DNA of 64,000 bases from Actinomyces sp. oral taxon 897. Lineage in GTDB: Bacteria > Actinomycetota > Actinomycetes > Actinomycetales > Actinomycetaceae. The stretch spans positions 1,116,001 through 1,180,000 of the forward strand of contig NZ_CP027236.1 in assembly GCF_002999235.1 (NCBI RefSeq), given 5' to 3'. Positions 26,430-34,746 of this stretch are shown here, in pieces; the stretch's first letter is position 1; the number at the start of each line of letters is the position of its first letter. The position numbers and the translations under genes are program-made. A model generated the notes under the pieces. It was given only the letters and a program-made list of their open reading frames with translations, did no database searches and was not told the DNA's origin.

Positions 26430-27401
26430 TCAGGCGGACGTGCCGGGTGCGGGGCCGGCCGGGTGGCGCGGGCGCCTCTGGCAGCGCGGGCAGAAGGTGT
26501 GGCTGCGCGCGCCCACGGTCTCACGGCGGAGCACGGTGGCGCAGCGTCGGCAGGACTGGCCGGCCCGCCCGTAGACGGCCAGCTCGCGGGCGAAGTACCC
26601 GGCAGCGCCCTCGGCGTCCACGTAGAGGGCGTCGAAGCTGGTCCCGCCCGCGGCCAGGGCCCGCCGCATGACGGCGGCGACCAGGTCCAGGAGGCGGTCG
26701 GCCACGCGCGGCCCGAGCCAGGTGCCCGGGCGCAGGCCGTGGACGCGGGCCTCCCACAGGCCCTCGTCGGCGTAGATGTTGCCGATCCCCGACACGAGGC
26801 CCTGGTCCAGCAGGAGGGTCTTGACGGCCCGCCGGGAGGCGCGCGTCCGGGCCAGCGCCCCGGCGCGGTCGAGGTCGGGGTCCAGCAGGTCGCGGGCAAT
26901 GTGCGTGGCGTCGGCGGGCAGGAGCGCCAGGGGGCTGCCCGCGCCGCCGGGGGCGCCGTCGGGGGTGGGGACCAGGTCCACCGTGTGCAGCCCGCCGAGC
27001 ATGCGCTGGTCCACCAGGTCCAGGGCGGCCCCGCGGGGGTCGTCCCCCGCCGCGGGCTCCAGGTGCATGCGCACGCGCAGGTGGCGTGGCGCCGCAGGTA
27101 CGTCCCGCACGTACCGGGGCCGGGCCGGGCGGGAGGCCACCCCGCGCACCAGCAGCTGCCCGGACATACCCAGGTGGGCGCTCAGGGCGCGCCCGTCGTC
27201 CAGGGGCAGCCACAGGAACTTGCCGCGCCGCACCACGGCGGTCAGCGTGCGACCGGTCAGGGTGCGCACGAGGGCCTGGGGCCCGCCGGCCTGACGGCGC
27301 AGGGGGCGGGGGTCGAGGATCTCCACGTCCCTGACGACACGGCCGACCAGGTAGCGTTCCAGGCCCGCACGGACCACCTCGACCTCGGGCAGCTCAGGCA
27401 C
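26430..27401 (-). CDS. mutM: Formamidopyrimidine-DNA glycosylase
   Basis: Removes 8-oxoguanine and other oxidised purines and nicks the abasic site. The 323-aa protein begins PELPEVE (Pro-2 nucleophile, Glu-3). It has the [12 protein letters not shown]ys region, the H2TH helix segment [14 protein letters not shown], and the C-terminal zinc finger CRRC...CPRC that binds DNA. Loop insertions make it slightly longer than usual (about 270-290), for example [19 protein letters not shown]. It overlaps the rnc stop by 8 bp and belongs to the DUF177-rnc-mutM unit. Confidence 0.95.
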   Translation of the reverse strand: MPELPEVEVVRAGLERYLVGRVVRDVEILDPRPLRRQAGGPQALVRTLTGRTLTAVVRRGKFLWLPLDDGRALSAHLGMSGQLLVRGVASRPARPRYVRDVPAAPRHLRVRMHLEPAAGDDPRGAALDLVDQRMLGGLHTVDLVPTPDGAPGGAGSPLALLPADATHIARDLLDPDLDRAGALARTRASRRAVKTLLLDQGLVSGIGNIYADEGLWEARVHGLRPGTWLGPRVADRLLDLVAAVMRRALAAGGTSFDALYVDAEGAAGYFARELAVYGRAGQSCRRCATVLRRETVGARSHTFCPRCQRRPRHPAGPAPGTSA

Positions 27402-28200
27402 CGGGTGGCGTGGTGCCGGCGTCCTGCGCGTGCGCGACCAGGTCGGCCCTCAGGGCGTCGTTGACACCGGGGAGATCCAGGCCCCCGTCCCCGCGGGCGG
27501 CCAGGATGGCGGCGTAGGCGGCCTCGGCGGCGTCGTGCTCGGCCACCTTCTTGGAGCTGCCGGTGCCCGTGCCGTAGACCTCGTGGTCGATCACGGCGGT
27601 GGCGGTGAAGACGCGGGCGTGGTCGGGGCCCTCGCCGGTCACCTGGTAGACGGGCGCGCCCAGGTCGTGGACGGCGGCGAGCTCCTGGAGGCTCGTCTTC
27701 CAGTCCAGCCCGGCGCCGCGGGTGCGGGCCTGGGCCAGGAACCGGGAGACCAGGCGCTCGACCACCACGCGGGTGGGCTCCAGGCCGTGGGTGAGGTAGG
27801 TGGCGCCGATGAGGGCCTCGACGGTGTCGGACAGGATGGAGTCCTTGTCCCGGCCCCCTGAGAGGGTCTCCCCCTTGCCGAGCCGTATGAACTCCCCCAG
27901 GCCCAGGTCCCGGCCCACGGCGGCCAGGGCCGGCTCGGAGACGGTGGCCGCCCGCATCTTGGCCAGCTGCCCCTCGGGGACCGTGGGGTGGGCGCGGTAG
28001 AGGTACTCGGTGACGACCAGGCCCAGGACGGAGTCCCCCAGGAACTCCAGGCGCTCGTTGGTGGGCAGGCCGCCGTTCTCGTGGGCGAAGGAGCGGTGGG
28101 TCAGGGCCAGGACGAGCAGGTCGGGGTCGATCGTGGGGCCCCAGCGGAAGACGAGGGTCTCCACGTCACGGCGGGCGGCGGGGGCGCTGCGACGGCCCAT
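27394..28200 (-). CDS. rnc: Ribonuclease III
   Basis: A double-strand-specific endoribonuclease for rRNA maturation and RNA turnover. The 268-aa protein carries the signature [20 protein letters not shown], the second acidic site [12 protein letters not shown], and a C-terminal double-stranded-RNA-binding domain (about 180-250, [23 protein letters not shown]). Its ATG shares one base with the stop of the DUF177 gene (TGATG), implying translational coupling. rpmF, often found between these two genes in related genomes, is absent here. Confidence 0.95.
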   Translation of the reverse strand: MGRRSAPAARRDVETLVFRWGPTIDPDLLVLALTHRSFAHENGGLPTNERLEFLGDSVLGLVVTEYLYRAHPTVPEGQLAKMRAATVSEPALAAVGRDLGLGEFIRLGKGETLSGGRDKDSILSDTVEALIGATYLTHGLEPTRVVVERLVSRFLAQARTRGAGLDWKTSLQELAAVHDLGAPVYQVTGEGPDHARVFTATAVIDHEVYGTGTGSSKKVAEHDAAEAAYAAILAARGDGGLDLPGVNDALRADLVAHAQDAGTTPPGA

Positions 28201-28766
28201 CAGGCGCGCCCCTGGCCGTCGGCGTCGTCCTGGGGGGTCTGGGCCAGGAGGCTGGCCAGCGCCGACCAGCGGGGGTCGCGGTCCTGGTGGTGGTGGCCGG
28301 GCGGCAGGTCGTCCAGGCGCTCACCGCACCCGGGGCACAGCCCCCGGCAGTCGGGGCGGCACAGGGGGCGGAAGGGCAGGTCCCCGACCAGGGCGTCACG
28401 CAGGGCCGGCTCCAGGTCCAGGGTGGTCTCCCCCAGCAGCAGGACGTCCTGGTCCTCCTCGTCCTGGGCGGCCCCACGGGGCAGGTGGTAGAGCTCCTCG
28501 AGGCGCACCGTGCGGTCCTCGTCCAGGTCCTGCAGGCAGCGCACGCACTCGCCGTGGACGTGCAGGTCGGCGGTGGCGCGCACCAGGACGCCGTCCGCGA
28601 GGACGGTCAGGGTGGCGTCCACGGCGACCGGGCTGCCCTCGGGGGTGCCGATGACGGCGGTGCCCAGGCCGGGCGGGGCGGGGACCCGCAGGCGGACGTC
28701 CTTGGTGGCCCCGACGGCGTGGGGCAGGTCGACGATGTCAATGACGAGTCCGCTCGGGGCGCTCAC
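28200..28766 (-). CDS. DUF177/YceD family protein
   Basis: A 188-aa protein of the YceD family, implicated in 23S rRNA accumulation. It has a beta-rich N-terminal half, [23 protein letters not shown], and the C-terminal cysteine cluster [18 protein letters not shown] typical of members that bind a metal. The start is GTG at 28766 with an AGGAGG site 5 nt upstream. It is normally followed by rpmF (L32); here rnc follows with a one-base overlap. Confidence 0.85.
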   Translation of the reverse strand: MSAPSGLVIDIVDLPHAVGATKDVRLRVPAPPGLGTAVIGTPEGSPVAVDATLTVLADGVLVRATADLHVHGECVRCLQDLDEDRTVRLEELYHLPRGAAQDEEDQDVLLLGETTLDLEPALRDALVGDLPFRPLCRPDCRGLCPGCGERLDDLPPGHHHQDRDPRWSALASLLAQTPQDDADGQGRA

Positions 28767-28806
28767 GTGTCCTCCTGGGGTGCGTCCTGCCGGGTGGCCG
28801 GCGCTT

Positions 28807-28825
28807 GCGGTACCGAATGTACCGC
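28807..28825. terminator. Short inverted repeat 3' of the DivIVA-like gene
   Basis: GCGGTAC and GTACCGC form 7-bp arms around CGAAT. It lies 33 bp past the stop of the minus-strand coiled-coil gene and 41 bp upstream of the DUF177 start, so it could be a terminator or an operator. Confidence 0.4.
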
Positions 28826-28857
28826 GTCCCGGCGTCCTCTCGGCCTACCGGGGCGGC

Positions 28858-29409
28858 TCAGCGGGTGGCGGAGGGGTCCACCGACCACACGGCGCGGCGT
28901 CGGGGCTCCTCGACGACCGCGGGCTGCGCCTGGGGGGCGGCGGTCTCCCCGATACGGGAGGCCAGGACCTCCCGGCCCGCCCGGACCTGGTCACCCACGC
29001 GGGCGAGCTCGCTCTCCAGGCCGGCCAGGACCTTGTCGCAGTAGTCGTCGGCCCCGGCGCGCAGCTGGGCGGCCTGGGCCTCGGCGGCCTCCACAATGAG
29101 GTCGGCCCGCTGGGTGGCGTTACGCACCACGTTCTCGGAGGCGATGAGCTGCTCGGCCTCGTCCTGGGCGCGGCGCACAATGCGCTCGGCCTCCGCCTGG
29201 CCCTGGGCGACCCGGTCGGTGGCCTCGTCCAGGACGCTCTGGGCCTCCCGGACGGAGGTGGGCACGGCGGCCCGGGCCCGCTCGATGAGGTCCAGGGCCT
29301 CCTCGCGGTGGACGATGACGAGGGCGCTCATGGGCATGGTGCGGGCCGTGGAGATGAGGATGTCGAGCTCGTCCAGGATGGTCAGGAGCTCTCCGGTACG
29401 ACTGGTCAT
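28858..29409 (-). CDS. DivIVA-like coiled-coil protein
   Basis: A 183-aa soluble protein, strongly heptad-like from about residue 35 to 150 (REAQSVLDEATDRVAQGQAEAERIVRRAQDEAEQLIASENVV). It resembles the actinobacterial DivIVA-like or ATP-synthase-b-like proteins commonly encoded next to coaD. A scaffold role at the membrane or septum is possible; function is not established. It is 75 bp downstream of coaD on the same strand. Confidence 0.75.
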   Translation of the reverse strand: MTSRTGELLTILDELDILISTARTMPMSALVIVHREEALDLIERARAAVPTSVREAQSVLDEATDRVAQGQAEAERIVRRAQDEAEQLIASENVVRNATQRADLIVEAAEAQAAQLRAGADDYCDKVLAGLESELARVGDQVRAGREVLASRIGETAAPQAQPAVVEEPRRRAVWSVDPSATR

Positions 29410-29484
29410 GACGTCCCCTAGGTCAGGTAGGTGTGCGTGTTGGTGTGGGCTGCCGCGGGCGGGTGCGGCGTGACGGCGTCGGGC

Positions 29485-29997
29485 TCACGTGCCCAGGGCC
29501 GCCACCAGGACGGGCAGGACGGGGGCCGGCACCAGGGCGCTGACGTCCCCCCCGTGGCGGGCCACGTCCTTGACCAGGGAGGAGGAGAGGTGGGCGTGGC
29601 CGGGGGCGGCGGCCAGGAACACGGTCTCGGGGCCCCCCAGGTCACGGTTGAGCAGGGCCATGGGCAGCTCGGCGTCCAGGTCGGTTCCGTTGCGCAGGCC
29701 CCTGACGATGGCGGTGGCCCCGCGCCGGCGGCAGTAGTCCGCCAGGAGCCCGGGGACCACGTCCACCTCCACCCCCGGCAGGTGGGCCAGGGAGGCCCGG
29801 GCCGTGTCCAGGCGCTGCTCCAGGCTCAGCAGGTGGCGTCCCGCCTTGTCGGCGTTGTGGGCGACCCCCAGCACGACCCGCGTGAACAGGCCCGCGGCCC
29901 GCTCCACGACGTCCACGTGCCCCAGGGTCAGGGGGTCGAAGCTCCCGGGGCAGACCGCGAGGGCCTCCCCGGCCGGGATGCTGGGCGTGCTGGTCAC
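29485..29997 (-). CDS. coaD: Phosphopantetheine adenylyltransferase
   Basis: The penultimate step of coenzyme A synthesis: transfer of AMP from ATP to 4'-phosphopantetheine. The 170-aa protein has CPGSFDPLTLGHVDVVERA, with the (T/H)xGH nucleotide-binding motif, the RGLRNGTDLDAELPMALLNRDL region, and HLSSSLVKDVARHGGDV at the C-terminal side. The start is GTG at 29997, followed by a short disordered leader. A TACCCT box lies 7 nt upstream and no ribosome binding site is seen. It is divergent from rsmD, with which it is usually co-directional. Confidence 0.95.
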   Translation of the reverse strand: MTSTPSIPAGEALAVCPGSFDPLTLGHVDVVERAAGLFTRVVLGVAHNADKAGRHLLSLEQRLDTARASLAHLPGVEVDVVPGLLADYCRRRGATAIVRGLRNGTDLDAELPMALLNRDLGGPETVFLAAAPGHAHLSSSLVKDVARHGGDVSALVPAPVLPVLVAALGT

Positions 29998-30004
29998 GGC
30001 GTGC

Positions 30005-30010
30005 AGGGTA
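30005..30010 (-). promoter_or_regulatory. Putative -10 box of leaderless coaD transcript
   Basis: TACCCT on the minus strand lies 7 nt before the GTG start of coaD, with no ribosome binding site between them. Confidence 0.4.
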
Positions 30011-30114
30011 GTGGGAGCGTGTCAGGCGGTGGGGGACCCTCGCCGGTCAGGAGTCGTCACAGTCCGGTCACGGTCGTCCCAGGTCGGCCGCCCCCACCGC
30101 CCCGCGCCCTCACG

Positions 30115-30120
30115 TAGGCT
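30115..30120 (+). promoter_or_regulatory. Putative -10 box of leaderless rsmD transcript
   Basis: TAGGCT lies exactly 6 nt before the rsmD ATG. No Shine-Dalgarno sequence is present. Confidence 0.5.
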
Positions 30121-30126
30121 CCGGGT

Positions 30127-30696
30127 ATGACCAGGATCGTGGCAGGCAGCGTCGGGGGCCGACGCATTGAGGTGCCCCGCGGCGGGACACGTCCCACCTC
30201 CGAGCGGGTGCGGGAGGCGCTCTTCGCCCGCCTGGGGCACTACGGGGTGCTCGACGGCGCCCGGGTCCTGGACCTGTGCGCGGGCTCGGGGGCCCTGGGC
30301 CTGGAGGCGGCCAGCCGCGGCGCCACGGACGTCACCCTGGTCGACTCCTCCCGTGCAGCGACCGCCGTGTGCGCGCGCAACACCCGCTGTCTGGGGCTGC
30401 GCGGGGTGCGCGTGGTGACCGCCAAGGTGGTCCCCTTCCTGGCCGGCGTGGCCGGGGCCCCGGTGGAGCTGGTGCTCCTGGACCCGCCCTACCACCTGCC
30501 CGAGGCCGACCTGGCCGCGATGCTGGCGCCCCTGGTGCGCGCGCGGGACCCGTGGCTGGCCCCCGCCGGCGTGGTCGTGGTCGAGCGCTCCTCGCGCACC
30601 CCCGAGCCCACCTGGCCCGTGGGCCTGGAGCGCCTGGCCCACAGGCGCTACGGCGAGACCGTCCTGTGGTTCGCCGCTCCGGCCGGGGAGGGCTGA
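30127..30696 (+). CDS. rsmD: 16S rRNA (guanine(966)-N2)-methyltransferase
   Basis: A 189-aa SAM-dependent methyltransferase. It begins MTRIVAGSVGGRRIEVPRGGTRPTSERVREALF, has the SAM-binding motif VLDLCAGSGALGLEAASRGA, and the catalytic LLDPPYHLP (DPPY). It is oriented opposite to coaD and recG, whereas recG-rsmD-coaD usually run together in this phylum. A sulfatase block begins just after it on the opposite strand, so this segment has probably been rearranged. Confidence 0.93.
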   Translation: MTRIVAGSVGGRRIEVPRGGTRPTSERVREALFARLGHYGVLDGARVLDLCAGSGALGLEAASRGATDVTLVDSSRAATAVCARNTRCLGLRGVRVVTAKVVPFLAGVAGAPVELVLLDPPYHLPEADLAAMLAPLVRARDPWLAPAGVVVVERSSRTPEPTWPVGLERLAHRRYGETVLWFAAPAGEG

Positions 30697-30704
30697 GGCG
30701 GCTC

Positions 30705-32198
30705 TCAGCCAGCGTCCTCTCCGGCGTCGTCCCCGGCGTCGTCCCCCCCGGCCTGGATCCCGTCCAGGGAGGGCCCGCCGGGCACGTAGGTGCGGGCGTC
30801 GTCGTAGCCGCGGCGCGGGGGGTGGACCTGCCCGCGGCCGCGCACGTCGCGCTCCCAGGCCCGGTCCACCGCGTTCTCGTGGGCGGCGAACCAGTCCTCC
30901 AGGGCGGCGTGCAGGTCGGAGACGACCGTGGCGTAGGCGGGCAGCGAGGCCAGGTTCTCGCGCTCCTGGGGGTCCTGGGCCAGGTCGTAGAGCTCGGTGG
31001 GGCCGACGTGGCGCTCAATGAGCTTGAGGTCCCCGTCGCGGATCATGCGCCCGCCACCGTACTCGTCGTAGACGACGACGCTCGCCTCCGGGGTGTCGGG
31101 CACCTGCCCGGTGACGAGCCCGGCCACGGAGCCGGCCACGCGCAGGGGGTCCTCGGGGGCGCTGACCCCGGCGAGCTCGCACACGGTCTCCAGGAAGGTG
31201 CAGGCCGAGGCGTGGGCCGTCACGCGCCGCGCCTGGGTCTGGCCGGGGAGGTGGACGAGGAAGGGGACGCGCACCGAGCTCTCCCAGAAGTTGAGCGGCC
31301 AGGTGCCGTTGCCCTTGCCCCACACGCCGTGGTGACCGGTGGAGAAGCCGTTGTCCGACATGTACACGATAATCGTGTCCTGCTCCGCCCCGCACGCGCG
31401 CAGCTCGTCAAAGACGGCCCCCAGGGCGCGGTCGACGCCGGACAGGCTGGCCGCGTAGCCGCGCAGGCTGGGCAGCGGGTCGGCCCAGGCGTCGTCGAAG
31501 TCGTCCAGGGCCCGGGCCCAGGGGTGGCGCTCCTCCCGCGGGACGGAGGGGAAGTCGCAGTCCGCGTACAGGTCGGTCAGCTCCCTGGGGTGGGCGTCCA
31601 CCCACGGGGAGTGGGGGGCGGTGAAGCAGACCTGCAGGTAGAAGGGGCTGCGGGTGGCGTCCTGCGCCCCGGCCGGGCCGCCGGTGGCCTGGCGGAGGAA
31701 GGCGCAGGCCTCCTCGGCGATCGCGTCGGTCAGGTAGCGCCCCTCCTCGGCCCGTCGCCCGTCCCTGGTCCACACCGGGGCGCCGTAGTAGGGCCCGCCC
31801 CCCAGGCGGTGGGCGTACCAGTAGCTGAAGCCGGGGGCGGGGCGCTTAGAGGAGCCCACGTGCCACTTGCCCACCATGGCGCACACGTACCCGGCCTCCT
31901 CCAGCGCCTGCGGGAGGGTCGTCAGGCCGCCGAGGTAGTCGTCCTCGTGGGCGTCGGGGTGGCGCTCCCCCACGAGCCAGTCGTGGACCCCGTGCGCGCT
32001 GGGCATGCGCCCGGTCAGGAGGGAGGCCCGCGACGGGGAGCACACCGGGGAGGCGCAGTAGTAGTTCTCGAAGCTGGTCGAGCGGGACACGAGGTCGTCC
32101 AGGACCGGGGTGACGAGCTCGGGGCACGTGCGGCTCATGGCCCAGGGGCCCTGGTCATCGGTGAGGACTACCAGCACGTTGGGGTGCGGCTGCGTCAT
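30705..32198 (-). CDS. Cys-type sulfatase, cytoplasmic
   Basis: A 497-aa type I sulfatase that hydrolyses a sulfate ester. It has metal ligands in VLTDDQG (Asp14, Asp15), the formylglycine signature Cys53-Ser-Pro-Ser-Arg57 followed by ASLLTGR, KWHVGS, and MSDNGF...GKGN near the active site. There is no signal peptide, so the substrate must be brought in. ATG 32198 is preceded by AGAGGTGAT; longer upstream reading is rejected. It is divergent from a LacI regulator, and an MFS permease follows, a compact uptake-and-desulfation unit. Formylglycine formation needs a maturase; the radical-SAM enzyme at 15.2 kb fits. Substrate unknown, plausibly a sulfated sugar from host glycans. Confidence 0.93.
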   Translation of the reverse strand: MTQPHPNVLVVLTDDQGPWAMSRTCPELVTPVLDDLVSRSTSFENYYCASPVCSPSRASLLTGRMPSAHGVHDWLVGERHPDAHEDDYLGGLTTLPQALEEAGYVCAMVGKWHVGSSKRPAPGFSYWYAHRLGGGPYYGAPVWTRDGRRAEEGRYLTDAIAEEACAFLRQATGGPAGAQDATRSPFYLQVCFTAPHSPWVDAHPRELTDLYADCDFPSVPREERHPWARALDDFDDAWADPLPSLRGYAASLSGVDRALGAVFDELRACGAEQDTIIVYMSDNGFSTGHHGVWGKGNGTWPLNFWESSVRVPFLVHLPGQTQARRVTAHASACTFLETVCELAGVSAPEDPLRVAGSVAGLVTGQVPDTPEASVVVYDEYGGGRMIRDGDLKLIERHVGPTELYDLAQDPQERENLASLPAYATVVSDLHAALEDWFAAHENAVDRAWERDVRGRGQVHPPRRGYDDARTYVPGGPSLDGIQAGGDDAGDDAGEDAG

Positions 32199-32260
32199 GG
32201 TGATCACCTCTCGGGTGGTGTCTCTGGTCGTTATCATTGGTCGGGAGCAGGGGAGGTCTG
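32199..32260. promoter_or_regulatory. Divergent sulfatase/LacI promoter region
   Basis: A 62-bp spacer containing the perfect palindrome GGTGATCACC (32199-32208) next to the sulfatase start, and a TATCAT -10-like box (32232-32237) toward the LacI gene. TTATCA at 32231-32236 equals one arm of the palindrome upstream of the MFS gene, so the same LacI repressor may act at both. Confidence 0.5.
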
Positions 32261-33265
32261 ATGGGACGTGCGACCAGGGCGGACGTGGCCCGCCTGGCGG
32301 GGGTCTCGCTGGCGACCGTGTCGCACGTGATGAACGGGCACGCGGAGAGGCTGGGGTTCGCCCCGGCGACGGCCGAGCGCGTGCGGGCCGCGGCCGCCGA
32401 GGTCGGCTACGTCCCACGGGCCTCGGCCCGCACGCTGCGCTACCAGCGCAGCCGGGTGGTGGCCGTCGTCGTCCCCGACCGCTCCCACGCGCTGCGCCTG
32501 CCGGTGGTCAACGAGATCCTCATTGGCGCGATGGACCGGGCCCGGTCCCTGGGCTACTTCGTGCTGCCGGTCCCCGTGGACCAGGATCCGGGCCAGGCCC
32601 TGGTGCACGCCCTGGGCGACGTCGACCTGGCCGGGGCGGTGTGCCGTCCGGAGGACCTCGACGACGCCACCCGCCGGATCCTGCTCAAGGCCGAGGTGCC
32701 GGTGGCGTGGGTACGTACCGGCGAGCCGGCCGTCCCCGCCCCGGGGGCCGTGAGCCTGGGCGTGGACGAGCAGGTCGGGGTCAGGGCCGTCCTGGCCGCC
32801 ACGGACCTGGAGGGGACGCGCCGCCCGGTCCACCTTACCGGCCCGGGGCCCCTGTGGTCGCGCGGCCGGGCCTTCCTGGAGCGGCTGGCCGGGGCCCGGG
32901 TGGTGCGGGCCGACGGGTGGCTCATCGAGGACGGCCTGACGGCCATGACGGCCCTGCTGGAGAAGGGGGCGCCGGACCTGCTCTTCGGGGCCAACGACCA
33001 GCTGGCGGCCGGGGCGGTCCTCGCGGCCCGCCAGCACGGCGTCAGGGTCCCGCAGGACCTGCAGGTCATCGGCTTCGGGGACGCCACGCAGAGCGTGTCC
33101 CAGGCGCTGGGGCTGTCCACCGTGACGTGGCCCGTGGCCGAGCTCGGGGCCCTGGCCGTCCAGGCCGTCATCGACGGCGGGAGGAAGGGCCTGTGCCGGA
33201 CCCTGGGGACGAGTCCCAGGGTCCGCACGACCACCCGGCCCCGGGGGCGGTCCCCCCGGGGCTGA
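32261..33265 (+). CDS. LacI-family regulator of the sulfatase locus
   Basis: A 334-aa regulator with helix-turn-helix TRADVARLAGVSLATVSHVMNG (about 3-24), hinge helix YVPRASARTLRYQRS, and a sugar-sensing core (VVAVVVPDRSHALRLPVVNEI, LLFGANDQLAAGAVLAARQHGVRVPQDLQVIGFGD). It starts at the ATG with GGGGAGG 4 nt upstream; an earlier in-frame GTG is weaker. Placed between and facing the sulfatase and MFS genes, it most likely represses both until a sugar ligand appears. Its 3' end is 8 bp from the convergent MFS gene. Confidence 0.92.
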   Translation: MGRATRADVARLAGVSLATVSHVMNGHAERLGFAPATAERVRAAAAEVGYVPRASARTLRYQRSRVVAVVVPDRSHALRLPVVNEILIGAMDRARSLGYFVLPVPVDQDPGQALVHALGDVDLAGAVCRPEDLDDATRRILLKAEVPVAWVRTGEPAVPAPGAVSLGVDEQVGVRAVLAATDLEGTRRPVHLTGPGPLWSRGRAFLERLAGARVVRADGWLIEDGLTAMTALLEKGAPDLLFGANDQLAAGAVLAARQHGVRVPQDLQVIGFGDATQSVSQALGLSTVTWPVAELGALAVQAVIDGGRKGLCRTLGTSPRVRTTTRPRGRSPRG

Positions 33266-33273
33266 GGACGGGC

Positions 33274-34653
33274 TCATGGGGCGACGGCCTCCGCGGCCTT
33301 AGGCACGTCGGCCGTGGCGGTGACCTCCTCCAGGCTGGCGGCGGTGGACGCCAGCCACGGGTTGCGCAGGACGAGGAGGAACATGAGCGCGTAGACGACG
33401 CTGAAGGGCGCGATCGCGTAGAAGCCGTGGTCGTTAATGAGCCCCGGGAGCAGGAAGGCGGTGGTCGCCGACATCATGCGGGACAGGGACTGGGTGAGCC
33501 CCTGCCCGAAGCCCCGCAGCTCGGTGGGGTAGGCCTCGGAGGCCCACACCAGGCACAGGACGGCCGGGCCGAGCCAGGTGGCGAAGGACCAGGCGATGAA
33601 GGAGCCGAACAGGGCGACCTGGGAGGCCTGCCCCAGCAGCCCCATGGTCAGGGCCGCGACGGTGAGGACCGCGGCGGTGACCAGGCCCAGGCTGCGGCGG
33701 TTGACGGAGTCAATGAGCCGCACGCCGATGAGGACGGCCACCAGGCCCACGCAGTTGGCGATCAGGGAGATCAGGAGGTTGTTCCCGGCGGGCACGCCGG
33801 CCTGCTCGAAGATGACCGGGCCCATGAAGGACACGACGGGGCCGGCGGTGGTGTTGAGCATGAAGAAGGCCGTGCACACGAGTACGCGGCGGCGGGCCTC
33901 GCCCTTGAAGAGGCGGCGGTACTCGCGGTTGGTCCGGCGCGGCGGGGCCTGGAGGACCTCCTCGGAGAGCTCCAGGGCGTCCAGTATCTGCCAGGCCTCC
34001 TCGTCCCGGCCCTTCTGGATGAGCCAGCGGGGGGACTCAGGCAGCTGCTTGCGCAGCATGAGGACGCCGAAGGCCGGCAGCGCGGCGAAGAGGAACATGC
34101 CGCGCCACACCCAGTCGTGGTGCGCCACGGGCACGACGGCCTTGAGGAACATCGCCAGGAGGATGGAGAAGATGGCCCCGAGGATGAGGGTGATGGTGGG
34201 CAGGGAGCCGGCCAGGCGGCCGCGGCTGGACTTGGGGGCGACCTCGGCGAGGAAGGCGCAGGAGGTGGACAGGTCCATGCCGATGGCCACGCCGATGAGG
34301 AAGCGCATCACCCACAGCATCCACACCTGGGTGATGAACGCGGCGCCGACGGCGGTGACGATGAAGACCCACAGGTTGAAGGCGAAGACCTTCTTGCGGC
34401 CCACCCGGTCCGCGATGTCGCCGAAGAGGACCAGCCCCAGGGCGGTACCGACGAAGGAGATCGCCACGAGGAGGCCCTTGTCCGCCGCGGTGAGGGTGAA
34501 GGTCTTGGTCAGGAAGACCATGGCGACGCCTATGACGGTGAGGTCGTAGCCGTCGATGAACTCCCCGAAGGCGATGAGGGTGGGGGACCATCGCTTGATG
34601 AAGCGGGCCCGGCGCGCGTCCACGTAGACGGTGCCCGTCGCTGACTGACCCAT
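33274..34653 (-). CDS. MFS transporter of the sugar/acid porter type
   Basis: A 459-aa, 12-helix permease. Hallmarks are FGEFIDGYDLTVIGVAM in helix 1, the GDIADRVGRKKVF loop between helices 2 and 3, PESPRWLIQKGRDEEAW before the central loop, and AYPTELRGFGQG in the second half. This layout fits sugar-porter and aromatic-acid-porter subfamilies. Context with a cytoplasmic sulfatase suggests import of a sulfated sugar, which is inference. AAGGAG precedes the ATG. A 14-bp palindrome upstream is a probable operator for the neighbouring LacI protein. Confidence 0.9.
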   Translation of the reverse strand: MGQSATGTVYVDARRARFIKRWSPTLIAFGEFIDGYDLTVIGVAMVFLTKTFTLTAADKGLLVAISFVGTALGLVLFGDIADRVGRKKVFAFNLWVFIVTAVGAAFITQVWMLWVMRFLIGVAIGMDLSTSCAFLAEVAPKSSRGRLAGSLPTITLILGAIFSILLAMFLKAVVPVAHHDWVWRGMFLFAALPAFGVLMLRKQLPESPRWLIQKGRDEEAWQILDALELSEEVLQAPPRRTNREYRRLFKGEARRRVLVCTAFFMLNTTAGPVVSFMGPVIFEQAGVPAGNNLLISLIANCVGLVAVLIGVRLIDSVNRRSLGLVTAAVLTVAALTMGLLGQASQVALFGSFIAWSFATWLGPAVLCLVWASEAYPTELRGFGQGLTQSLSRMMSATTAFLLPGLINDHGFYAIAPFSVVYALMFLLVLRNPWLASTAASLEEVTATADVPKAAEAVAP

Positions 34654-34699
34654 GGCTCTATAGCTCCTTTGCTGGCGGGATGGGCGAGTGGGCCCTACT

Positions 34700-34713
34700 T
34701 TATCACGTGATAA
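34700..34713 (-). promoter_or_regulatory. 14-bp palindromic operator upstream of the MFS gene
   Basis: TTATCACGTGATAA is a perfect 14-bp palindrome in otherwise GC-rich DNA, 47 bp upstream of the MFS start codon. Its size and symmetry with a central CG suit a LacI-family site. The arm TTATCA recurs at 32231 before the adjacent LacI gene. Confidence 0.65.
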
Positions 34714-34746
34714 GTGCAGATGGTGACACCTTTCGGCCCCTGTCGC

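Noticed and set aside
27094-27118. Copy of the 20-bp repeat inside mutM (AGGTACGTCCC followed by CACGTACC)
   Set aside because: It is a partial 11-nt match in normally coding sequence, without the 20-bp phasing; probably coincidental.
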